The translations under genes were made by a program, and so were the position numbers. A DNA stretch of 64,000 nt from Nitrospirillum pindoramense (GTDB lineage: Bacteria; Pseudomonadota; Alphaproteobacteria; Azospirillales; Azospirillaceae), in contig NZ_VITR01000006.1 of NCBI RefSeq assembly GCF_007827955.1, positions 310,001-374,000 of the forward strand, in the 5' to 3' direction. Every line of letters begins with the position of its first letter. Within the stretch, counting starts at the first letter, position 1. Shown here one piece after another: positions 27,599 through 37,325 of the stretch. The notes below the pieces were generated by a model. It was not told where the DNA came from. It worked only from the letters and a program-made list of their open reading frames with translations, and ran no database searches.

Positions 27599-27803
27599 CT
27601 GTTATCGGGTGCGTTGGTGGCGGCGTTTAGCCGTTGTCCCCCAATACCCCTGCCATAAACAGACAAAGCCCCGCCCCAACCGGCACAGCGGTTTGCTGGC
27701 TAAATTGGGGGACGAGGCGCATCGGAATATGACCATTTGTTGTGATGGGCTGGAGGCTAAGCCGGCAGCCCATCAACTCACAATCTAAAAGTGCGGTTTG
27801 GTT
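27599..27803 (-). other. Intergenic stretch between two same-strand terminators; candidate small RNA or small protein
   Basis: The 520-base gap between the LysE-type gene and the catalase holds two minus-strand terminators with this stretch between them. It contains a dyad with a 9-bp stem (GATGGGCTG 27744-27752 / CAGCCCATC 27766-27774) and a 48-codon minus frame (ATG 27773 to TAA 27627) with a hydrophobic end, whose stop is 29 bases before the terminator. Codon use is unlike the neighbours, so translation is doubtful. I see no strong promoter. Confidence 0.35.
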
Positions 27804-27848
27804 AAAGAAAAAGGTGACCGGGTGGCTTTCAGGGCACACCCGGTCACC
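27804..27848 (-). terminator. Rho-independent terminator downstream of the catalase gene
   Basis: A perfect 12-bp stem (GGTGACCGGGTG / CACCCGGTCACC) with a 12-base loop, followed on the minus strand by TTTTTCTTT. It begins about 108 bases after the catalase stop. Confidence 0.9.
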
Positions 27849-27955
27849 AGGCTCCCTGGTGCCAAGGCCGGTTCCCGGTAAGGGGACGTACGGGGAAGGG
27901 CCGGTTTGGGGGACGGGCTCCAGGGTGGGGGACGGTTAAATCATAGGATGTCCGG

Positions 27956-29437
27956 TCACGGGACGGCGGTTTCCGGGCGGGCGGCATCGGTCGCCTGGGC
28001 CAGGGCCCGCCGCACGCCCTCGGCGTAATCGGGGTGGACCTGGGCGAAGTGGCCCAGCTGACGCTCCACGATGGCGTGGGGCACCCCCTGCATGGCGGCG
28101 GCGATGTTGGCGAACAGCCGGCTTTTCTGGCCCTGGTCCATCAGGGTGAACAGGGCGCGGGGCTGGCTGTAGTCGTCATTGCCCTCACGGTGGTCATGGC
28201 GGGCGACATCACCCGACAGGCGCAGGGGCGGTTCGGCGACGCTGGGGTCCTGGGCCGGGCCACCCAGGCTGTTGGGCTCGTAATAGGCGTCGGGGTTGCC
28301 GGTGTCGTTGCGGAAGAAGCGCATGGCCCCGTCCTTGTGGTAGTGGTGCACTGGGCACTTGGGCTGGTTCACCGGCAACGCCTCGTAATGCGTGCCCAGG
28401 CGGTAGCGGTGGGCATCGGCGTAGGAGAAGATGCGGGCCTGCAGCATCTTGTCCGGGCTGTGGCCGATGCCGGGCACCACGTTCGACGGGCTGAACGCCG
28501 CTTGCTCGATTTCCGCGAAGTAGTTGTCCGGGTTGCGGTTCAACTCCACCACGCCGACGTCGATCAGCGGATAGTCGGCGTGCGGCCACACCTTCGTCAG
28601 ATCGAAGGGGTTGTAGGGCGTCTTGTCGGCGTCGGCCTCGGGCATCACCTGGACCTGCAGGGTCCAGCGCGGGAAGTCACCCGCCTCGATGCTGCCGAAC
28701 AGGTCCTCCTGATAGCTTTCGCGCGACCGGCCCACCACCTGGGCCGCCTCGTCATTGGTCAGGTGCTTGTGACCCTGCTGGGTCTTGAAGTGGAACTTCA
28801 CCCAGAAGCGTTCGCCCTGGTCGTTCCAGAAGCTGTAGGTATGGCTGCCGTAGCCGTTCATGAAGCGCGGGCTTGGCGGCAGGCCCCGGTCCGACATCAG
28901 GATGGTGACCTGGTGCAGGCTTTCCGGCGACAGGGACCAGAAGTCCCACATGGCCGTGGGGCTGCGCAGGTTGGTGCGGGGGTGACGCTTCTGGGTGTGG
29001 ATGAAGTCGGGGAACTTCAGCGGGTCGCGGATGAAGAACACGGGCGTGTTATTGCCCACCACGTCCCAGTTGCCTTCCTCGGTGTAGAACTTGACGGCGA
29101 AGCCGCGCACGTCGCGCTCGGCATCTGCGGCACCCAGTTCACCGGCGACGGTGGAGAAGCGGATCAGCAGGTCGGTTTTCTTGCCCACGGCGCCGAACAG
29201 CTTGGCCCGGGTATAGCGGGTGATGTCGTGGGTCACGGTGAGGGTGCCGAAGGCACCCCAGCCCTTGGCATGCACCACGCGCTCCGGAATGCGCTCGCGG
29301 TTCTGGTGCGCCAGCTTTTCCATCAGCTGATAGTCCTGCATCAGGACGGGACCACGCGGGCCGGCGGTCAGGCTGTTCTGGTTGTCGGCGATGGGGGCGC
29401 CGGCCGTGGTGGTCATGCGGGGCGGCTGCTGGGTCAT
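27956..29437 (-). CDS. katA: Monofunctional heme catalase
   Basis: A 493-residue small-subunit (clade 3-like) catalase that dismutates hydrogen peroxide. Catalytic H56 lies in '[13 protein letters not shown]'. The distal Asn is in '[14 protein letters not shown]', and the proximal heme ligand tyrosine is in '[14 protein letters not shown]'. The rest shows '[27 protein letters not shown]'. ATG 29437 has AGGGA before it. It is divergent from oxyR with 156 bases between, which makes OxyR control very likely. Cytoplasmic; no signal peptide seen. Confidence 0.95.
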   Translation of the reverse strand: MTQQPPRMTTTAGAPIADNQNSLTAGPRGPVLMQDYQLMEKLAHQNRERIPERVVHAKGWGAFGTLTVTHDITRYTRAKLFGAVGKKTDLLIRFSTVAGELGAADAERDVRGFAVKFYTEEGNWDVVGNNTPVFFIRDPLKFPDFIHTQKRHPRTNLRSPTAMWDFWSLSPESLHQVTILMSDRGLPPSPRFMNGYGSHTYSFWNDQGERFWVKFHFKTQQGHKHLTNDEAAQVVGRSRESYQEDLFGSIEAGDFPRWTLQVQVMPEADADKTPYNPFDLTKVWPHADYPLIDVGVVELNRNPDNYFAEIEQAAFSPSNVVPGIGHSPDKMLQARIFSYADAHRYRLGTHYEALPVNQPKCPVHHYHKDGAMRFFRNDTGNPDAYYEPNSLGGPAQDPSVAEPPLRLSGDVARHDHREGNDDYSQPRALFTLMDQGQKSRLFANIAAAMQGVPHAIVERQLGHFAQVHPDYAEGVRRALAQATDAARPETAVP

Positions 29438-29543
29438 GGCTAAGGTCCCTCGTCGTCTCATTGGCTAGGGCGCCCGCGGCGCCCGACACCGCAAAGCTAG
29501 GCCGTTCGCGCCCATTGGTAAAATCGATTGTTCAAATCGTGAC

Positions 29544-29572
29544 GATAGGTCACATATATCAACATGCCTATC
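29544..29572. promoter_or_regulatory. Candidate OxyR operator between katA and oxyR
   Basis: An inverted repeat GATAGG-N17-CCTATC (29544-29549 and 29567-29572) in an AT-rich stretch, containing ATAG and CTAT half-sites as in OxyR sites. A nearby dyad around 29523-29540 (ATCGATT...AAATCG) may be a second contact. It lies just upstream of the oxyR ATG, suited to autoregulation and divergent control of the catalase. Confidence 0.55.
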
Positions 29573-29593
29573 ACACGAGGCGAAGGGCGCCCC

Positions 29594-30502
29594 ATGAACC
29601 TGCGTGATCTGCGATATCTGCTGGCGGTGGCCCAGCACCGTCATTTCGGCCGGGCCGCCGCCGCCTGCCACGTCAGCCAGCCGACATTGAGCAGCCAAGT
29701 GGCCAAGCTGGAGGCGCGGCTGGGCGCCCCGTTGTTCGAGCGCACCAACAAATGGGTGGCGCCGACCCCCTTGGGTGAGGAGGTGCTGGTCCATGCCGCC
29801 CGCGCGGTGGCGGAGGCGGACGCCATCGTGGCGCTGGCGGGCGCCCGCGACCCCCTGGCCGGGCCCCTGACCCTGGGCGTCATCCCCACCCTGGGGCCCT
29901 ATCTGATGCCCCGGATCTTCGCACCCCTGCGCCAGCGCTGTCCGGCCCTGACCCTGGAATTATGGGAGGACACCACCGACGCGGTGGTGGAACGGCTGCG
30001 CCGCCGCCAACTGGACGCCGCCCTGATCGCGACGCCCGTGGCGGGCGACGACCTGGTGGAGCGGCCGCTGTTCCAGGAAGGATTCCTGGCCGCCCTGCCC
30101 CCCGGCCACGCGCTGGCGGACAGCGGCGAAGCGGTGGACGAGGCGGCCTTGGCGGCCGACCTGCTGGTGCTGGCCGACGGCCATTGCCTGCGGGACCAGG
30201 CCCTGGCGGCGTGCGCCCGGCCCGATCCAGGCGGCTGGTCCCTGCGCGCCACCAGCCTGGAGACCTTGTTGAACATGGTGGCCGCCGGCTATGGCACAAC
30301 GCTGGTGCCGGCGCTGGCGGCCCAGGTTCACGCCGGCCGTCAGGACGTGGCCTTCCGCCCCCTGGCCGGTGCGGCGGCGGGGCGGCTGATCCGCCTGGTC
30401 AGCCGCGCGACCTTCACCCGCCAACCGGCGCTGGACGCGCTGGCCGGGTTGGTCCACTCGGCAAGGCCCCAGAATACCGACGACGCTCGTCGAAAAGGCT
30501 GA
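29594..30502 (+). CDS. oxyR: LysR-type hydrogen peroxide sensor OxyR
   Basis: A 302-residue LysR regulator. The N-terminal winged helix is 'HFGRAAAACHVSQPTLSSQVAKLEARLGAPLFER'-like (about residues 17-50). The redox cysteines C198 and C207 sit in 'DGHCLRDQALAAC', the hallmark of OxyR, whose disulfide forms on peroxide exposure. ATG 29594 was chosen as the point where homology begins; the frame is open to 29564. Divergent from the catalase gene. Confidence 0.93.
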   Translation: MNLRDLRYLLAVAQHRHFGRAAAACHVSQPTLSSQVAKLEARLGAPLFERTNKWVAPTPLGEEVLVHAARAVAEADAIVALAGARDPLAGPLTLGVIPTLGPYLMPRIFAPLRQRCPALTLELWEDTTDAVVERLRRRQLDAALIATPVAGDDLVERPLFQEGFLAALPPGHALADSGEAVDEAALAADLLVLADGHCLRDQALAACARPDPGGWSLRATSLETLLNMVAAGYGTTLVPALAAQVHAGRQDVAFRPLAGAAAGRLIRLVSRATFTRQPALDALAGLVHSARPQNTDDARRKG

Positions 30503-30576
30503 AAACTCGGAATAATTTCACGCCTTTGTGCCTCCGTGTGATTTTCCCCGGGCCGGTTCAATCTGAGGCGATCGCG

Positions 30577-33500
30577 CTAAGGCTTCAGGCCATAATCCTC
30601 GAATTCCTCCGCCACGGAGGGCGATACGACCTGCGCCGCCTGCAGATCCGCCTGGCCCTCCTGCGTCAGCCCCTTGGCCAGCTTGGCCAGTCCGCGACCA
30701 TATAAAGACGGGCCAACGGTCGGACGGGCGCGCAAGGTCGCGTCATACTCCGCGATCGACTCGTCAAAACGGCCCAAGCGCAACAGAACGAACGCCCGGC
30801 TGTCCTTGATGTGCCATGCCTCGGGCCGCACCTTCAGTGCGCTATCGCAATCGGCCAAGGCGGCGTCCAGTTCGAAATTGGCGGTTGCACGGGCCCAGCA
30901 CACCTCGTTCAGACGAGACGGATCGTCGCCGGCGATATCCCGCGCCTTTGCGAAATCCGCCTGCGCCTCCTGGGTCCGGTGAAGCCGGGCATACAGTTTC
31001 CCCCGCGCCAGCAAGGCCATCATGCCGGACTTGTCCTTGTCACGATTTATAGCCTGGGCCAGCGTCTTTTCCGCCGCCGGCAGATCTCCGGACAGCCCTT
31101 GGCTCTCGCCTAGGGCGACAAGGATATCCTGATGATCGGGGCTGTCCTTATCGGCGGCCAACGCGGCCTTCAGGTCGGCGATCTGGTGCGCATAGTCGGT
31201 GTGGTCCCAGGTATAGGCGCGCCGGGCATAGGCCAGAGAGGTGGGCTTGAGGGCGATCGCTTGGTCCAGCAACGCTCGCGCGTCGGCCCGCTTGCCCATG
31301 CCTCCCAGAATATACGCCTTAAATATCAGGGCCTCGGGTACCGCCGGTCGCAGCTTGACGACCTCATCGGCCTCCGCCAAGGCCGCATCCAGTTGGCCAC
31401 GCCGGCGAAAGACCTCTGCACGGGTTTGCAAGGCCACCAGGTGCTGGGGATCGAGGCGTTTGAGCTCCGTGGCGTCGGCGAACGCCTCTGTCTCCTTCCC
31501 CTGATTACGGTAGGCGCCCATGCGGCTTTCCAGCGCCAGGCTGTCGGCCGGGGCCAACTGTAAAATCCTGGTGGTCAGCAGTACCACGTCGTCATAGCGC
31601 TCCTGGCTCAAGGCAACCATCGCGGTACCGTTCAAGGCCGGCACGCTGGCGGGATCAAGGGTCAGCGCCTTGGCGAAATCCGCCAGCGCCTCCTTTTGCT
31701 TGCTTTGAGACAGGCGCAGATAACCGCGGATCGCATATCCCGTTGCCAAGTCCGGTTTGAGCGCAATGGCCTTGTCAGCGGCATCCAACGCGCCCGCGAT
31801 ATCGCCCTTCTGCGTCAGCAGGGACGCCCGGAACACGAATTCCTCGGCCGTGGCCGGAGTCTTGGCCAGGATGAAGGCGCGTTCCTTTTCCGTGCCGCGA
31901 TAGTCCGCAGGCAAGACCAGGGTCACCGTCTCCTGTGATAGGGCCCTGATCTGCGCAGCCTCGGCGATGACAGTCTCGGCCGGGGCGGAAAATTCGGGCG
32001 CCAGGATGCGGGTGACGACGTCCAGGGTCAGGACGTTGCGGTCCAGCTTGATCTGGCGGTGCAGGGTGGTTCCCATCAGGGTCAGATCGACCTCCCTTCC
32101 TTCCGTTTTAAGACCCGTGGCCTCGGGCGGCAGGATGAGGGTGGTCAAGGTGCGGCCATAGTAGGGGAAATCACTGTCATAGGGCGCATCCTGACCGAGG
32201 CCTGGATCGCGTTTGACGTCCGGCTTCCAGCCCAACTCGCCCTGGTGCAGCACCACGCGCTGGGCACCGGAGCCGGCAGGCTTCCATTCCAGGATTTGCT
32301 CGCCGTCCACCACCATGACCTCGCGACCTGACGGGATGTCGAAGTGGGTGCTGACCGTCTTGGCGTCCAGGCCGCTGAAACGCTTGGTCCAATACTCCCG
32401 GAGCTTGCGATCGCGCGCCTCGGCGGACAGGTCGTCCAGATCCAGTTTCATCTTCAAAGCGTCGTCGCCCGTCATGACCCGTTCGGCATGGACACGCGCG
32501 GGCAGGAAGGCGCCATCTGAGGCATCGATGCGCAACGTGGTCCACGATGTCGGCTCGTCCGGCGTTGGCGGCACCAGGGGCACAAGGGCCGCCCCCTGGG
32601 GCAGCAACGGCAGAGCCCAATGGAAATACGGCACGGGCAGGCGATCCAGATCGCGACCGGCGTCCCCTTCCCGCGTGCCATCCAGCCAATAAACGTGGCC
32701 CTCGATATGGGCGCGGACCATCACGTGGTCGAACAGATCAAGCATGGGCAGGCGAGCGTCCAGGCCGTCGCCATCATCGGTGCTGACCAGGGCCGGCTCC
32801 GCCTGGATATCCAGCGCGTGTAACAAGGCCAGCAGCAGGGCCGTCTTCGCCTTGCAGTCACCAAAGCGGCGCGTCCAGGTCTGGTCGGCCATTGCCGGAA
32901 CCAGGGCGCCGCTGTTCATGCCCAGAAACAGATAGCGCACCTGATCCTCGACCAAGGCAAGGGCCAGGGCGGCACGCAGCTTGGGATCGGACGACGCGGC
33001 GCGAATGTGCGCCACCTCGGCGTTCAAGGGCGAATCCGGCGCCAGCACCGATGCCCTGGTGTACAGCGGTTCCATCAGCGCGGCGACGTCCGCCCAACTG
33101 GAGTACGAGCTGATCTCCAACTGGCGAAAATCGAAGAAGCGGGAGGGCGCGCCTTTTGGCCCATGGATTTCGGGCGCATTCTGCATGTCGATGCTGAATT
33201 CGCCCGGTCCCGTCTTCGGCTTGTCCCAACCTTCCGTGAGGCGCCAGCGCAAGGGCCGAGACTGCGGCCAAGTGGCCCGCACAAAGACGCGGGCCGTGGG
33301 CGCGGACCAATCCTGGCCGAACACGTCGCTGACGTTGCCCTGCAACACCGGATCGTTCTGCTTTAAGGTATACGCGTATTCCAGGACGTCGCCGACCTGT
33401 AGCCCCGGGGGCTGCAAGGTGACGGTCAAGGTTCCGTCCAGCGCCGCCGCCTCAAGATTACGTTCCCGCCGCAGGACGGTGAAGGGCTGCGCGCCGGGCA

Positions 33501-33858
33501 GCAGATCGATTCGCTGGGTGCCGCGCCGTATCTGAAACTGGTGCAGCGTCAGGACGTCGATGTCCGGATTCCAGCTCATGAGCAGCGACCCCAGGGGACC
33601 CAGCCCCTGCGGCGTCTGCACCCGCACAACCTTGTGCGTATAGAAGGACCGGCCATCCGCCGCCTGGTGCAACTGCAGATCAGTCAGCAAGGTTTGCGTG
33701 GCGGCGGATGGGCTGCCACCCGCCAAGGTTTCCGGCGCCGTGACAGTCTTCACCCATGGCTCCGCCGGGGCCACCACCGGCTTGTCCGCCGCATGGACGC
33801 CACTGACGGCCCCGCCCATCCACAGGATGGACACCGCCGCCACTCTCCACCACCGCAT
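30577..33858 (-). CDS. DUF3857 / transglutaminase-like protein with TPR repeats
   Basis: A 1093-residue exported protein with signal 'VAAVSILWMGGAVSGVHA'. A DUF3857 beta-rich domain comes first (about residues 60-250), then a transglutaminase-like domain with the catalytic Cys in 'RRFGDCKAKTALLLALL' and the His in 'LFDHVMVRAH'. The C-terminal 450 residues are TPR repeats ('AIRGYLRLSQSKQKEALADFAKALTLDP' type). Such proteins are common in Gram-negative genomes with no settled role. Monocistronic, convergent with oxyR. Confidence 0.88.
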   Translation of the reverse strand: MRWWRVAAVSILWMGGAVSGVHAADKPVVAPAEPWVKTVTAPETLAGGSPSAATQTLLTDLQLHQAADGRSFYTHKVVRVQTPQGLGPLGSLLMSWNPDIDVLTLHQFQIRRGTQRIDLLPGAQPFTVLRRERNLEAAALDGTLTVTLQPPGLQVGDVLEYAYTLKQNDPVLQGNVSDVFGQDWSAPTARVFVRATWPQSRPLRWRLTEGWDKPKTGPGEFSIDMQNAPEIHGPKGAPSRFFDFRQLEISSYSSWADVAALMEPLYTRASVLAPDSPLNAEVAHIRAASSDPKLRAALALALVEDQVRYLFLGMNSGALVPAMADQTWTRRFGDCKAKTALLLALLHALDIQAEPALVSTDDGDGLDARLPMLDLFDHVMVRAHIEGHVYWLDGTREGDAGRDLDRLPVPYFHWALPLLPQGAALVPLVPPTPDEPTSWTTLRIDASDGAFLPARVHAERVMTGDDALKMKLDLDDLSAEARDRKLREYWTKRFSGLDAKTVSTHFDIPSGREVMVVDGEQILEWKPAGSGAQRVVLHQGELGWKPDVKRDPGLGQDAPYDSDFPYYGRTLTTLILPPEATGLKTEGREVDLTLMGTTLHRQIKLDRNVLTLDVVTRILAPEFSAPAETVIAEAAQIRALSQETVTLVLPADYRGTEKERAFILAKTPATAEEFVFRASLLTQKGDIAGALDAADKAIALKPDLATGYAIRGYLRLSQSKQKEALADFAKALTLDPASVPALNGTAMVALSQERYDDVVLLTTRILQLAPADSLALESRMGAYRNQGKETEAFADATELKRLDPQHLVALQTRAEVFRRRGQLDAALAEADEVVKLRPAVPEALIFKAYILGGMGKRADARALLDQAIALKPTSLAYARRAYTWDHTDYAHQIADLKAALAADKDSPDHQDILVALGESQGLSGDLPAAEKTLAQAINRDKDKSGMMALLARGKLYARLHRTQEAQADFAKARDIAGDDPSRLNEVCWARATANFELDAALADCDSALKVRPEAWHIKDSRAFVLLRLGRFDESIAEYDATLRARPTVGPSLYGRGLAKLAKGLTQEGQADLQAAQVVSPSVAEEFEDYGLKP

Positions 33859-33994
33859 CTTTTTTTACCCCCCGACCAAGCCATACCGGCGATAGCCGCC
33901 GTCCCCGGGGGATAGTTTAGACAAAGGCCATGTTCCCGGCCAAAGGGATTTGCCAGCGCAGCGTGGAACCAACGGCGGAAAGCGTCGCCCTTCC

Positions 33995-36523
33995 TTACCG
34001 GCGCGGCACCGTGGCGCGACGGGGGGCGGGCGCACGCTTGGGTACGCTCGCCGGGGAAGTGGCAACGGGGCCAGTGGCAACGGGGGAGACGGTGACGGGT
34101 GCGGTGGCGACGGGGCCGGGCTCGGGTTCCGCCGTCCCGTCCACCGGCGGGCTGGTGGGGGCTTCGCTGATAACCGACGTCTCGGCCGGCGGTGGCTCGC
34201 TGGGGGTGGGGGCCGCCTTGGCGCGGCGCACCTTGGCCGTGGCCGGCTTCGGCGCCTCCTCCGGGGCGGGCTTTGGCTGGGACACGGCGCCGCCGGGCGC
34301 CTTCTTGGCCGCGACATCGCGGAACAGGGCCACGATGCTGTCCAGCCGTTCCTGGCCACGCGTGTCCAGCGGACCGGCGGCATTGGCCACCGCCACCAGG
34401 GTGTCCGACAGCTGGTGGATCTCCTCCGCCGTGGCACCGGCCAGCAGTTCCGGCAGGGTTTCCAGGGCGGCGGCCGGGTCCAGCAGCAACATCAGGAACT
34501 GGTCCCGCACCAGTTGCTTGAACTCCGCCAGCTCCAGCCCGCGGCCGTGGGTGTCGCGCAAGCCGCGCAGGGCGTTGAAGCCCCGGGCATCGGCCATGCG
34601 CTCGGCCAGGGCCACATGCAGCAGGGCGCGCAAGCCGGCCTCACGCAGGCCGCCGACATGCAGGCGGCGGCGCAGTTCCGCGCCCTGCTCCGCCAGGAAG
34701 CGGCGGTGTTCCGGCGTTTCGCCCGGGTGGCTGCGCGGCGGGGCGTCGTCCGCGTCCAACCCGAACAACGCCTGGGTCAGGGGGTGGCCATAGATGCCCA
34801 TGAACAGCGCCTCCGCCGTCGCGTCGCGGCGGTCACGATAGACGTCCAGCGCCGTTTCCATGTGGTGCGCCAGTTGCTGTTCCATGCGGCGCCACATATT
34901 TTCCTCCCCCACCGCGCGGCGGTCGCGCCGGGCGGCGGCGGCCAGGGCCGGCACGCCGTTCAGCCAGGGGTTGGTGTCGGAGAACAGCTCGTAGCTGAGG
35001 CGCAGGGGGTGCAGGTTGCGCAGCGCCTCCGCCGTGGTTTCGCCCACCAGCTGCCGCACCCAGGGCTGCATGAAGTCCCGGTACAACCCCAGGGTCACCC
35101 GCGACAGGCGGGCCACGGTGGCGAAACGGCGTTCATCGTCCGGCAGCGGCTGCACGTGCGCCGCCACGTCATTGATGTTGCGCGCGGCGAAGCGCAGGAC
35201 GTTGGGATCACCCTCCTGCCCCGATTTGCCGGAGGGGGCGGCCTCGGCCGGCAGGATTTGCGCCTCATACAGGCCGGGGGGCAGCACGTCGATGAAATCG
35301 ATGTTGGACGCGAACTCGCGATGCTCTTTCCGCGCCACGGCGGCGGAAACGAAGATGCCCAGGTGGCCCACGCTCTCGTGTACGGCATAGACGATGGTCT
35401 GGCCGTGGCAGCGGATGTCGTCCACGCTTTCATACAGGTCGCAGATCCAGCCTAGGGCCTGCGGTGGCGGCGAGATGTTGTCGCCCTTGGAGCAGAAGAC
35501 GATGATGGGCGAGCGGATGGCCCGCAGGTCCACGCGCACGCCATCCTTGGTGACGATGTCGGCGGTGGCCAGGCGGTTGCCGACGAACAGCTTGTCGACG
35601 ATGTACTGGATTTCATCGCCGTTCAGCAGGACGTGGCCGTTCCACCACTTCTCGAAGCCCAGATAGCGCGGCGCCTCGGTGTCCACCTTGTCCCACAGGG
35701 CGTACTGCTTGCCGACCAGGGTGTTGGCTGGGTTCAGGTTCTCGAAGTTCTGCACCAGCCAGGCGCCATCGAACAGGCCGGCGCCCAGATCGCTGGCAAG
35801 CGCGGTCAGCCAGCTGCCGCCCAGCAGCCCGCCGCTGTAGCGCATGGGGTCCTTCCCCCGCTGACCGGCCCAGAAGGACAAGGGCGTGCCGGCGATGATG
35901 ATGGGGCCGAACAGGTCGGGGCGGATGGCGGCCGTCATCATCAGCTGCCAACCGGCCTGGCAGTTGCCGATGACCACCGGCTTGCCCTCGGCCTCCGGGT
36001 GCAGCTCGATGACCTTTTCCAGGCAGGCGGCCTCGGCCGCGATCACATCCTCCACCGTCTGGCCCGGGATGGGCCGCGGCAGGAAGCCGATGAAATAGCA
36101 GGGATGGCCGGCGCCCAAGGCCACGCCGATCTCGCTGTCCGACTTGAAGCCGCCGATGCCGGGGCCATGGCCGGCCCGGGGGTCGACAATGACGAAGGGG
36201 CGCTTCTTCAGGTCCAGTTCCACGCCCGCCGGCGGGATGATGCGTTGCAGCGAATAATTCACCGGCCGGGGCAAGGTGGCGCCGTCCAGCACGGTCTCGC
36301 TCTCGAAGCTCAGCACCGTGGGGGCCGTCTGGGCCATGTGCTCATGGTACTGGGCGCCGCGCTGGCGCAGCACATCCATCACCAGGGCCGTGCGCTGGCA
36401 GGCGTCGATCGTGTACGCCAAGCCATCCTGCCACAGGCGGAAAGGCCAATGATTGCTGGGATCCAGGAAACCCTCCGGCACCCGGAACGGGCCCTTAGGG
36501 CTGGTCGCGTCGGTAGAAGCCAT
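33995..36523 (-). CDS. DUF3141 alpha/beta hydrolase, PHA-synthase-like
   Basis: An 842-residue protein. The alpha/beta-hydrolase core has a cysteine nucleophile, 'GNCQAG' (C188), like the G-x-C-x-G box of PhaC synthases, with an acid in 'SKGDNISPP' and a His in 'ESVGHLGIF'. A long helical region follows. The last about 100 residues are a low-complexity Pro/Ala/Val/Thr tail ending in Arg clusters. DUF3141 members are annotated as PHB-synthase-like but their activity is not established. ATG 36523 has GGAGAGGGACAG before it; the upstream frame to 36700 is not conserved. Confidence 0.85.
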   Translation of the reverse strand: MASTDATSPKGPFRVPEGFLDPSNHWPFRLWQDGLAYTIDACQRTALVMDVLRQRGAQYHEHMAQTAPTVLSFESETVLDGATLPRPVNYSLQRIIPPAGVELDLKKRPFVIVDPRAGHGPGIGGFKSDSEIGVALGAGHPCYFIGFLPRPIPGQTVEDVIAAEAACLEKVIELHPEAEGKPVVIGNCQAGWQLMMTAAIRPDLFGPIIIAGTPLSFWAGQRGKDPMRYSGGLLGGSWLTALASDLGAGLFDGAWLVQNFENLNPANTLVGKQYALWDKVDTEAPRYLGFEKWWNGHVLLNGDEIQYIVDKLFVGNRLATADIVTKDGVRVDLRAIRSPIIVFCSKGDNISPPPQALGWICDLYESVDDIRCHGQTIVYAVHESVGHLGIFVSAAVARKEHREFASNIDFIDVLPPGLYEAQILPAEAAPSGKSGQEGDPNVLRFAARNINDVAAHVQPLPDDERRFATVARLSRVTLGLYRDFMQPWVRQLVGETTAEALRNLHPLRLSYELFSDTNPWLNGVPALAAAARRDRRAVGEENMWRRMEQQLAHHMETALDVYRDRRDATAEALFMGIYGHPLTQALFGLDADDAPPRSHPGETPEHRRFLAEQGAELRRRLHVGGLREAGLRALLHVALAERMADARGFNALRGLRDTHGRGLELAEFKQLVRDQFLMLLLDPAAALETLPELLAGATAEEIHQLSDTLVAVANAAGPLDTRGQERLDSIVALFRDVAAKKAPGGAVSQPKPAPEEAPKPATAKVRRAKAAPTPSEPPPAETSVISEAPTSPPVDGTAEPEPGPVATAPVTVSPVATGPVATSPASVPKRAPAPRRATVPRR

Positions 36524-36724
36524 CGGCTGTCCCTCTCCAATCCTTCCCGTCCCACTGCCAGGACGACGGAATAACCCCGCGGGGTGGGAGTATAGCCAAC
36601 CGCTCCCGCAAGTGCGAAGAAGGTTTTGCGTCGCACAAAGGGGATAGGCCGCCGGGGCTCTCGACCGGCGACCTATCCCGGGCCGGGGCCTGCCGCCCAC
36701 CGCCCCGACCGTCCCGTGCGTGGG

Positions 36725-37135
36725 TCAGTAGCTGAGGCAGCGATCCCGGGCCGCCGCCGCGCCGTCCAGCACGATGGCCAATTCGGCGGCCACCGTGCGG
36801 GCCTGCCGCCACGAGGCGCAGGGGATGCGATAGCGCCAGGGCACGGGCTCGCCCGCCCATACCACGATCTGGGCCAGCGCCTCCGGCCGGGCGATGTCGG
36901 CGGGACGGACGGACTGGACCGTCACATGCGCCAGGGGGAAGTCACCCGCGCGGCGGGGATCGCTGATCCACACCCGGCCGGCGGCAAGGTCGACGATGAC
37001 GGAACCGCCGGCCGGCAGGTGGGCGGGCGTGGCGAAGGACCAATCGGCGGCCCGGGGGGCGGATGCTTCGGGTGGCACGGTCCGCTGGGCCGTGGCGTGG
37101 GTGACGAGGTCGATCAGGGTGTTGAAGCCCAACAT
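36725..37135 (-). CDS. Hypothetical protein
   Basis: A 136-residue soluble protein with no signal peptide or membrane helix that I can see. Two cysteines occur late ('RIPCASW', 'RDRCLSY'). 'GGSVIVDLAAGRVWISDP' suggests a small beta-sheet domain. I do not recognise the family. It lies about 200 bases upstream of the DUF3141 gene on the same strand, separated by an intergenic region, so probably its own unit. Confidence 0.6.
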   Translation of the reverse strand: MLGFNTLIDLVTHATAQRTVPPEASAPRAADWSFATPAHLPAGGSVIVDLAAGRVWISDPRRAGDFPLAHVTVQSVRPADIARPEALAQIVVWAGEPVPWRYRIPCASWRQARTVAAELAIVLDGAAAARDRCLSY

Positions 37136-37272
37136 GGCGGCCTATCCGGCAAGGGTCGTTCAGGCCCCCATTGAGCCGCCAGGCGGGCATTAAAATTCCA
37201 TAGCAGAAGACCCTCCCGTTCATTAAAGCCGCGATGAACGGGCCTTCAGGGCGGCTACGTCCGGCAAGGGGC

Positions 37273-37300
37273 CGCCCCGGGGCCGGGTTATCCCGGGGCG
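37273..37300 (-). terminator. GC-rich hairpin after the chemoreceptor gene, possible terminator
   Basis: A perfect 9-bp stem (CGCCCCGGG / CCCGGGGCG) with a 10-base loop, 25 bases past the receptor stop on the minus strand. It lacks a T tract, so it may act with Rho or stabilise the 3' end. Confidence 0.45.
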
Positions 37301-37325
37301 CCACACCAGAGCGAAACAGATGTTC

